Assembly (NCBI GenBank): GCA_026400305.1
Contig: JAPLPI010000038.1
Span: 1 to 7,560, forward strand
From: Alphaproteobacteria bacterium
GTDB lineage: Bacteria; Pseudomonadota; Alphaproteobacteria; Micropepsales; Micropepsaceae
DNA: 7,560 nucleotides
Reading direction: 5' to 3'
Shown here one piece after another: positions 1 to 4,861 of the stretch (positions are counted from its first letter, which is position 1; each line of letters starts with the position of its first letter). The position numbers were made by a program, and so were the translations under genes. The notes below the pieces were generated by a model that was not told where the DNA came from, made no database searches, and saw nothing but the letters and a program-made list of their open reading frames with translations.

Positions 1-21
1 CAAAAGTTTTAATCGTGACGA

Positions 22-46
22 CGTGTCAAGTTTTTGTACTGACACG
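22..46. repeat. Perfect 7-bp inverted repeat, candidate operator
   Basis: CGTGTCA at 22-28 is mirrored exactly by TGACACG at 40-46, with an 11-base AT-rich spacer between them. A further TGAC at 16-19 forms a shorter inverted pair with GTCA at 25-28. The right arm overlaps the best candidate -35 element of the downstream TPR gene (39-44), which is where a repressor would be expected to bind. The repeat is directly visible; its use as an operator is inference. It could also form a weak RNA hairpin belonging to a transcript entering from the left, but no T-run follows it. Confidence 0.4.
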
Positions 47-66
47 CCCAGCCCGGCTCATATAGG
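39..66 (+). promoter_or_regulatory. Candidate sigma-70-type promoter of the TPR gene
   Basis: CTGACA at 39-44 (five of six matches to TTGACA) and TATAGG at 61-66 (four of six to TATAAT) are separated by 16 bases. Transcription would start near 72-75, so the mRNA would be leaderless or nearly so at the ATG at 75. Consistent with that, there is no convincing Shine-Dalgarno sequence: only AGGG at 64-67, which is inside the proposed -10. An alternative pairing is TTGTAC (34-39) with CATATA (59-64) at a longer 19-base spacing. This is pattern matching only. Confidence 0.35.
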
Positions 67-74
67 GTGCCACC

Positions 75-1889
75 ATGATGACCACCCAGGAAAAGCCGGC
101 CCTTTTGCAGGCCCTCGGAACCGCGAGTCAGGCCCTGCGAATGGGCGATACCGGCGCGGCCGAGCAGGCGCTGGCCGCCCTGCTGACACAGGACGATCCG
201 CGCGTGCTGCACCTGGCCGGGCTAGTGCGCATGCACCAGCAACGTCATGAAGACGCCGCCGGTCTTTTTGCCCGCGCCCGCGCCACCGATCCGCGCGCGG
301 CACTGCTGGCCTTCAGCCACGGCACGGCGCTGCGCTGGCTGCAACGCAATGAGGAAGCGGCACGGGCCTTCAAAGCCGCCATCGCATTGAAGCCCAATTA
401 TGGCGAAGCCTATTTTGAGGCGGTCAATGCGCTCCAAGACATGGGCGATCTGAAAGAAGCCGAGACTTTGGCACGCCAATGGCTGCGGGTGATGCCGGAA
501 AATGTCCGTGCGCGGCTATCGCTGGGTGATTTGCTGCTGGCGGCCAGGCGACCGGACGAGGCCGAGATGCCCTTGCGCGAAGCCCTGGAAGGCGTGGCGT
601 CGGCGGATGGGCGCGGCACGCTGCATCAAAGGCTGGGCCTGGCGCTGCGCCGGCAACACAAGAATGAAGAAGCTCTGACCCATTATGAAAGAGCGGTGGC
701 ACTGGACCCCGATCCGGTGTCCGAAGCCATCCGTGTGGAAATCCTGCAGGACCTGAAGCGCTATGACGAAGCGGTCCAGATATCGCGGGGCTTGGTTGCG
801 CGCGATCCGGCCAATCCGCAATGGCACAAATTCCACAACGACTTGCTGTACCGGCTGGGACATGAGGATTACCTCAAGTCCTACGACCTGGCACCGAAGA
901 CGGCCGAAATTCTGATGTCCAAGGCTTACTTTCTCACCCATGAAAAGCGGGGTGAGGAGGCTTTAGAGGTTTACCGCGCCGCCCAGGCGCTGGCGCCGGA
1001 CGACAAGGCGGCCGCTACCGGGGTGGGAAATGCCCTGAACCTGATGAAACGGCCGGCCGAGGCCCTGAAAGTCTTCGGCGAGGTGATGGCCAGGTTTGGC
1101 GAAGACGCAAATCTTTTGAGTTGCGCCGCAGAAGGCGCGATCCTCTCGGGCGATCCCGAACGCGGTGCGGCCCTGTGTGAGAAAAGCCTGACTCTGGCGC
1201 CGCACGACCAGGTGGCACTGGCCATGCGGGGCACCGCTTGGCGCATGCTGGGCGATGAACGCGACGAGGCGCTGAACGGCTATGACACACTGATCAAGGC
1301 CTATGACCTGGAGCCGCCGGAAGGCTTTTCCGACATGGAAAGCTTCAATACCGAACTGAATGCCTGGCTGGACCGGGTGCATCCCACCACCCGCGAATAT
1401 CTGGACCAGTCACTGCGAAACGGCAGCCAGACGCCCGACAAACTGTTCGGCGCTGGGCACCTGCTGGTGGAAAAAATCCAGCGGCGCATTCGCGAGGCGG
1501 TCGGCCGCTACATCGGCGAAATGAAGCCGGACCAGAATCATCCCCTGCACTCGCGCCGGGCGCGCTGTTTTGATTACGCCGGTTCCTGGTCGTCGCGTCT
1601 TAAAGACGGCGGTTTTCACACAAACCACATTCATCCCGAAGGCTGGATCAGCTCCTGCTATTACGTTGCACTGCCCAAGGCGGTGGAGGACACGCAAGGC
1701 CGGCAAGGCTGGATCAAGTTCGGCGAGCCGGCGATGGAGGTGGACCTGAAAGACCCGATCCGCCGCGCCATCCAGCCCCGCGCCGGGCGGCTCGTGCTGT
1801 TTCCGTCCTATATGTGGCACGGCACGGTGCCGTTCTGCGACACCCATCCGCGCACCACGATCGCGTTCGATGTTATTCCGACTGCTTAA
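75..1889 (+). CDS. TPR protein with C-terminal 2OG-Fe(II) oxygenase-like domain
   Basis: The gene encodes 604 residues with no signal peptide or membrane segment, so it is probably cytoplasmic. Residues about 15-410 are helical tetratricopeptide repeats; clear repeat units lie near 85-120, 120-150, 185-220, 285-310, 320-345 and 355-385, with typical A and P positions such as the ALKPNYGEAYFEA stretch. Residues about 495-604 resemble the putative 2OG-Fe(II) oxygenase family (PF13759-like): H515, then H518-I-H520 followed by P-E-G-W, a distal H582 in an FPSYMWHGT stretch, and R593 just before the last strand, the usual 2-oxoglutarate-binding position. The canonical HxD pair is not evident, so catalysis is not assured. 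The TPR part probably recruits a protein partner; the substrate is unknown. ATG codons occur at 75 and 78, and either could start translation; the first was chosen because the candidate promoter places the RNA start close to it. The stop is TAA at 1887-1889, and the next reading frame converges on it. Confidence 0.88.
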   Translation: MMTTQEKPALLQALGTASQALRMGDTGAAEQALAALLTQDDPRVLHLAGLVRMHQQRHEDAAGLFARARATDPRAALLAFSHGTALRWLQRNEEAARAFKAAIALKPNYGEAYFEAVNALQDMGDLKEAETLARQWLRVMPENVRARLSLGDLLLAARRPDEAEMPLREALEGVASADGRGTLHQRLGLALRRQHKNEEALTHYERAVALDPDPVSEAIRVEILQDLKRYDEAVQISRGLVARDPANPQWHKFHNDLLYRLGHEDYLKSYDLAPKTAEILMSKAYFLTHEKRGEEALEVYRAAQALAPDDKAAATGVGNALNLMKRPAEALKVFGEVMARFGEDANLLSCAAEGAILSGDPERGAALCEKSLTLAPHDQVALAMRGTAWRMLGDERDEALNGYDTLIKAYDLEPPEGFSDMESFNTELNAWLDRVHPTTREYLDQSLRNGSQTPDKLFGAGHLLVEKIQRRIREAVGRYIGEMKPDQNHPLHSRRARCFDYAGSWSSRLKDGGFHTNHIHPEGWISSCYYVALPKAVEDTQGRQGWIKFGEPAMEVDLKDPIRRAIQPRAGRLVLFPSYMWHGTVPFCDTHPRTTIAFDVIPTA

Positions 1890-1891
1890 AA

Positions 1892-1920
1892 CGCGCGGCG
1901 ACGTGTATGCACGCTGCGCG
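1892..1920. terminator. GC-rich hairpin just after the TPR gene
   Basis: CGCGCGGC at 1892-1899 pairs with GCTGCGCG at 1913-1920 (8 bp including one G-U pair), leaving a 13-base loop that can itself form a 3-bp stem. It begins three bases after the TAA of the TPR gene. No T-run follows, so it is not a classical intrinsic terminator; it may instead mark a factor-dependent end or stabilise the mRNA 3' end. Confidence 0.35.
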
Positions 1921-1944
1921 AGGATGCGCGGCGCGCCTTGGCCA

Positions 1945-1970
1945 CGGCAACCAATGTTAGCCAGTTGCCG
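1945..1970. terminator. Second hairpin between convergent frames
   Basis: CGGCAAC at 1945-1951 is perfectly complementary to GTTGCCG at 1964-1970, with a 12-base loop. It lies between the end of the plus-strand TPR gene (1889) and the end of the minus-strand remnant (1988), where a bidirectional terminator for convergent genes would be expected. Neither side carries a T-run, so the function is uncertain. Confidence 0.3.
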
Positions 1971-1987
1971 AACAGCATGATGGTGTT

Positions 1988-2176
1988 TCAGCGCCACATC
2001 TGGCGCGGCAGGGCGCCGGTGACAATCTCGTTGAAGCGCGCCAAGTCGGTTTCACAGGCCATGGTAGTCAGTTGATCCTTGGTCGCGCGGCCGAAGTAAT
2101 TTTCCGGCAACGCCGGGCGCTCGAAGATTTTGCCGCGCAGGAAGCGGCCCATGTCGCGCAGATATTCGCGGCCCAA
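1988..2176 (-). pseudogene. Coding remnant, C-terminal part of an unrecognised protein
   Basis: A 62-codon minus-strand frame ends with TGA at 1988-1990. It looks like real coding sequence: 51 of 62 codons end in G or C, and the product is rich in ordinary polar and hydrophobic residues (stretches include RDMGRFLRG, LPENYFGRATKDQL and LPRQMW). Its only far-upstream start is TTG at 2174-2176, with no Shine-Dalgarno sequence; the first ATG is at 2150-2152. The frame is closed by an in-frame stop at 2198-2200, so the 5' part of the gene appears to be missing. I do not recognise the family. The YFGRATKDQL stretch faintly recalls the C-terminal region of ParB-like proteins of alphaproteobacteria, but that is too weak for a name. 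It might be a genuine small gene, but the abrupt meeting with another truncated gene on its right favours a remnant. Confidence 0.5.
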
Positions 2177-2184
2177 GGTGCCGC

Positions 2185-2568
2185 GACCGGGATGTGGTCA
2201 TCACCCTGCCCGGCCGCCATTTCGAAAAATTCGTCCTTACCGGCACGGGCAAACTGAACCTAGACCGGCTGGACCAGCCCCGCTTGCAGATAAAGATGGC
2301 CGGGGTGGCCACCATCACAGCCAATGGCAAGGTGGACGATTTGCGCATCGACATGGCCGGCGTCAGCAAAGCCGATTTTGCGCAAGTTACCGGCCGCAAG
2401 GTCAAAGTACAGATGGCAGGCGTCAACAGCGCCCATATCGCCCCCAGCGCCGAGGTCGATGTCAGTATCGCCGGACCCAGCGAAGTCACCCTCCACAGCA
2501 ATCCGCCCAAGCTAGACACCCAGATCATGGGACAGGGCCGCATCCATAAAGTGGGTTCGGGCTCCTAA
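2185..2568 (+). pseudogene. Truncated GIN-domain (DUF2807) protein, C-terminal half
   Basis: The frame carries the C-terminal half of a GIN/DUF2807 domain (PF10988-like), a right-handed beta-solenoid seen in secreted or envelope proteins of unknown role. Homology-like sequence starts near 2185 (VVITLPGRHF follows), and a regular motif recurs: IKMAGV, IDMAGV, VQMAGV, VSIAGP and a degenerate QIMGQG, every 18-20 residues. Counting from the GTG at 2194, the AG pairs fall at residues 36, 55, 75 and 93. Family members usually have a signal peptide and roughly 100 more N-terminal residues; here neither is present, and the frame upstream (from the stop at 2065-2067) only reads through the antisense of the minus-strand remnant. 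GTG at 2194 is the first usable start but has no proper ribosome-binding site. The stop is TAA at 2566-2568, 38 bases before the dihydrouridine synthase start. Probably dead; the family call is fairly sure, the pseudogene status less so. Confidence 0.6.
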
Positions 2569-2588
2569 ACTCGACAAAATGGGCGCGC

Positions 2589-2593
2589 AGGAG
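2589..2593 (+). promoter_or_regulatory. Ribosome binding site of the dihydrouridine synthase gene
   Basis: AGGAG lies 13 bases before the ATG at 2607, somewhat further away than usual. No in-frame ATG, GTG or TTG lies between the two, so the ATG remains the best start despite the long spacing. Confidence 0.5.
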
Positions 2594-2606
2594 TATTTCC
2601 CCGCCC

Positions 2607-3629
2607 ATGCCCTCCAGCCTCCAGATCGGTGACGTGACGATTCCCGGCCGGGTGCTGACCGCGCCCATGACGGGGGTGTCTGACCTGCCATTCCGGCGCA
2701 TCGCCAGCCGTTGCGGCGCCCCCTATGTGGCGACCGAGATGGTGGCCTGTGATAGCCTTGCGCGCGGCCGTCCCGATGTGGTGCGCCGCGCCGCCATTGG
2801 CGACGGCTTGCCCCTGATGGTCATTCAATTGGTCGGCCGCACCCCCGAATGGATCGCTAAGGGGGCGAAGCTGGCAGAAGAGGCCGGCGCCGACATCATC
2901 GACTTCAACATGGGCTGCCCGGCCAAGGAAGTGACCGGCGCACTGTCCGGTTCGGCGCTGATGCGCGAACCCCAATTGGCGGCGCGGCTGATCGAGGCGG
3001 CGGTAAACTCCACCTCCCGTCCCGTCACCTTGAAAATGCGGTTGGGTTGGGATGACAAGACCCTCAATGCACCAGAGATCGCGGCGATGGCGCAGAGCTT
3101 AGGCGTGAAAGCCATCACCGTGCATGGCCGCACTCGCAACCAGTTCTATGGCGGCAAGGCCGACTGGCGCGCCGTGGCCGAGGTAAAGAAGGCCGTGTCG
3201 ATTCCGGTGATCGTGAACGGCGATATCATCGATGCCGTATCAGCGCGCGCCGCGCTGGCGCAGTCCGGCGCCGATGCGCTGATGATCGGACGCGGCGCCT
3301 ATGGCCGGCCCTGGATCGCCGCCGCGCTGGACAAGGCCCTGAATACAGATGGAACGGCCGTCGAGCCCGACATTGCCTCCCGATTGGGCATCGCGCTTGA
3401 ACATTTCACAGACACATTGCGCTTTTATGGTGATGCGTTGGGCCTGAAAGTCTTCCGCAAACATTTGGGATGGTATGTTGAGCAGGCCTTATATCCCGCC
3501 GACCCCATCGAACGGCGGGCGACCAAGGCCCGCATGTGTCAAATTGACAACGTAAACGACGTAGAATCGGCATTGGCTGTACTTTGGTCCAATTCCGCCC
3601 TTCCAATTTTCGCAGACGCACATATGTAA
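2607..3629 (+). CDS. dusB: tRNA-dihydrouridine synthase, DusB/NifR3 type
   Basis: This FMN enzyme reduces specific uridines in tRNA to 5,6-dihydrouridine using NADPH, in the cytoplasm. The product has 340 residues, a normal length for the family. The N-terminal TIM barrel (about 1-240) opens with the flavin-binding TAPMTGVSDLPFR stretch (18-30) and contains Q74, the hallmark NMGCPAKEVTG loop with the catalytic C104, K143 and R145 on the next strand, H173 and R175 in the VHGRTR motif, NGDI at 204-207 and the phosphate-binding MIGRGAYGRPW near 226-236. Residues about 250-335 form the helical tRNA-binding domain, including the typical FRKHLGWY stretch. In many alphaproteobacteria this gene (called nifR3) precedes ntrB-ntrC; here it is followed by a terminator and an efflux operon instead. 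It may share a transcript with the truncated GIN gene on its left, because only 38 bases separate them. The family assignment is firm; DusB rather than DusA or DusC is the best fit by motif style. Confidence 0.96.
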   Translation: MPSSLQIGDVTIPGRVLTAPMTGVSDLPFRRIASRCGAPYVATEMVACDSLARGRPDVVRRAAIGDGLPLMVIQLVGRTPEWIAKGAKLAEEAGADIIDFNMGCPAKEVTGALSGSALMREPQLAARLIEAAVNSTSRPVTLKMRLGWDDKTLNAPEIAAMAQSLGVKAITVHGRTRNQFYGGKADWRAVAEVKKAVSIPVIVNGDIIDAVSARAALAQSGADALMIGRGAYGRPWIAAALDKALNTDGTAVEPDIASRLGIALEHFTDTLRFYGDALGLKVFRKHLGWYVEQALYPADPIERRATKARMCQIDNVNDVESALAVLWSNSALPIFADAHM

Positions 3630-3632
3630 AGA

Positions 3633-3674
3633 CCCCGGCGGTCATGGCCGCCATCGGGGACCTTTATTTGTCTT
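3633..3674 (+). terminator. Intrinsic terminator after the dihydrouridine synthase gene
   Basis: CCCC (3633-3636) plus GGCGG (3637-3641) pair with CCGCC (3648-3652) and GGGG (3656-3659), giving nine base pairs with a 6-base loop and a 3-base bulge on the right side. A T-rich tract with T runs at 3663-3665, 3667-3669 and 3673-3674 follows. The hairpin starts four bases after the TAA. It should separate the dihydrouridine synthase transcript from the efflux operon, implying that the efflux genes have their own promoter in 3675-3736. Confidence 0.65.
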
Positions 3675-3687
3675 GGGATGTCCGGGA

Positions 3688-3699
3688 CGGCCTTGGCCG
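3688..3699. repeat. Short inverted repeat upstream of the efflux operon
   Basis: CGGCC at 3688-3692 and GGCCG at 3695-3699 form a 5-bp inverted repeat with a 2-base spacer, about 40 bases before the membrane fusion protein start. TTGGCC (3693-3698) with CATGAT (3715-3720), 16 bases apart, is a weak promoter candidate overlapping it. A local regulator could bind here, but such short GC palindromes are frequent in high-GC DNA. Confidence 0.2.
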
Positions 3700-3725
3700 A
3701 ACGTCATCCTAATCCATGATTTTTT

Positions 3726-3731
3726 CGGGGA
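3726..3731 (+). promoter_or_regulatory. Ribosome binding site that decides the membrane fusion protein start
   Basis: CGGGGA lies 5 bases before the ATG at 3737, a usable Shine-Dalgarno position. The alternative in-frame ATG at 3716 has no purine-rich tract upstream and would add seven residues in front of the lipoprotein signal peptide, so 3737 is preferred. Confidence 0.5.
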
Positions 3732-3736
3732 TATTG

Positions 3737-4861
3737 ATGTCGCGTCGCTTTTTGCCATCGCTGACCATTGGCATGGTCACCCTTCTCGTTCTGGCCGGTT
3801 GCGGCCGTCCTCCGCAGCAGCGGATGCCCCCGCCCGCCGTCGACTTCGTCACCATCGCCGAACAGACGATTGCGCTGACCGTCGATCTGCCGGGCCGCAC
3901 CCATCCTTTCGCCATGTCCGAGATCCGTCCCCAGATCAACGGCATCGTGCTGAAGCGCCTATTCGTGGAAGGCTCGACAGTGAAGGCGGGCCAGCCGCTC
4001 TACCAGATCGATCCGGCGCGCTATCGCGCCGTTTATGACAGCACGCTCGCGACCCTGGCTTCCACCAAGGTGAAGGCAGAGCGCTATCAGCGCCTGCTGT
4101 CGGAGAACGCCATCGCGCCGCAGGATGCCGACGATGCCCGCGCCACCTATCTCCAGGCCAAGGCCAATGCCGAAAGCGCCCGCATCAACCTGAACTATAC
4201 CCGCATCCTCTCGCCCATCACCGGACGCATCGGCGCCTCCACCGTGACCGAAGGCGCACTGGTGACGGCTCAGCAGGCAAGCGCCATGACCACCGTGTCG
4301 ACGCTCGATCCCATCTATGTCGATGTGAACCAGTCCAGCGCCGAGCTGGTGGCGCTGAAGCGCGCCATCCAGGAGGGCAATGCCAATTCTGGCGGCGCGC
4401 TGACCGCCGAAGTCTCGCTCAAGCTGGATGACGGCAGCACCTACCCCCTGAAGGGCCGCCTGCAATTCACCGACGTGACGGTGGACCCCGCGACCGGCGC
4501 GGTGCAGCTGCGCGCCATCTTCCCCAATCCGGAAAATCTGCTGCTGCCGGGCCTGTATGTCCGCGCCACCATCAACCAAGGAGTGGACCCGCATGGAATC
4601 CTGGTGCCGCAGAACGCCGTCGGCCACAACCAGAAGGGCGAGCCCACCGCGCTGGTGATCGACGACAAGAACATCGCACGACTGAAGGTTCTCAAGACCG
4701 GCCGCGCCGTTGGCAACCAGTGGCAGATTCTGGAAGGCCTGAAAGCCGGCGACCGGCTGATCACCGAAGGCCTGACCAAGGCAATGCCCGATGCGCCGGT
4801 CAATCCGCAGCCCGCGGGTGCCGCACCCGCACCGCAGCCCAGCAACCCAGCGGCCCACTAA
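3737..4861 (+). CDS. RND efflux periplasmic adaptor (membrane fusion protein), AcrA/MexA family
   Basis: The protein links the inner-membrane RND pump encoded next to an outer-membrane channel. It has 374 residues. An arginine-containing start and a hydrophobic stretch lead to the lipobox LAGC with C22, so it should be cleaved by lipoprotein signal peptidase and lipid-anchored in the inner membrane, like AcrA. Residues about 55-92 are the first lipoyl half-motif with barrel strand (IRPQINGIVLKRLFVEGS, then VKAGQPLYQIDP), about 95-150 the alpha-helical hairpin that contacts the channel, and about 154-180 the second lipoyl half (YTRILSPITGRIG). The beta-barrel and membrane-proximal domains follow to about 350, and an Ala/Pro-rich tail (about 352-374) ends the protein. 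The stop TAA at 4859-4861 is followed immediately by the pump ATG, so the two are almost certainly translated from one mRNA, probably with coupling. An ATG at 3716 is an alternative but less likely start. The particular substrate range cannot be told from this sequence. Confidence 0.95.
   Translation: MSRRFLPSLTIGMVTLLVLAGCGRPPQQRMPPPAVDFVTIAEQTIALTVDLPGRTHPFAMSEIRPQINGIVLKRLFVEGSTVKAGQPLYQIDPARYRAVYDSTLATLASTKVKAERYQRLLSENAIAPQDADDARATYLQAKANAESARINLNYTRILSPITGRIGASTVTEGALVTAQQASAMTTVSTLDPIYVDVNQSSAELVALKRAIQEGNANSGGALTAEVSLKLDDGSTYPLKGRLQFTDVTVDPATGAVQLRAIFPNPENLLLPGLYVRATINQGVDPHGILVPQNAVGHNQKGEPTALVIDDKNIARLKVLKTGRAVGNQWQILEGLKAGDRLITEGLTKAMPDAPVNPQPAGAAPAPQPSNPAAH

Noticed and set aside
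516..941. 141-codon minus-strand open frame within the TPR gene
   Set aside because: It is antisense to clear TPR repeats, and its composition is unlike a normal protein.
1930..1937. 8-bp palindrome GGCGCGCC
   Set aside because: This is expected by chance in GC-rich DNA, and nothing around it supports a function.
1410..1997. 195-codon minus-strand open frame opposite the oxygenase-like domain
   Set aside because: It is a shadow of the TPR gene; it covers the conserved C-terminal domain antisense and shows no recognisable motif.
2072..2257. Plus-strand open frame across the truncation junction, considered as the missing 5' part of the GIN gene in another frame
   Set aside because: Its first part is the exact antisense of the minus-strand coding remnant and has no signal peptide or GIN-like pattern, so a simple frameshift does not restore the gene.
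3716..3736. Upstream ATG at 3716 as the adaptor start
   Set aside because: It lacks a ribosome binding site and would extend the lipoprotein signal peptide with hydrophobic residues ahead of the charged region.
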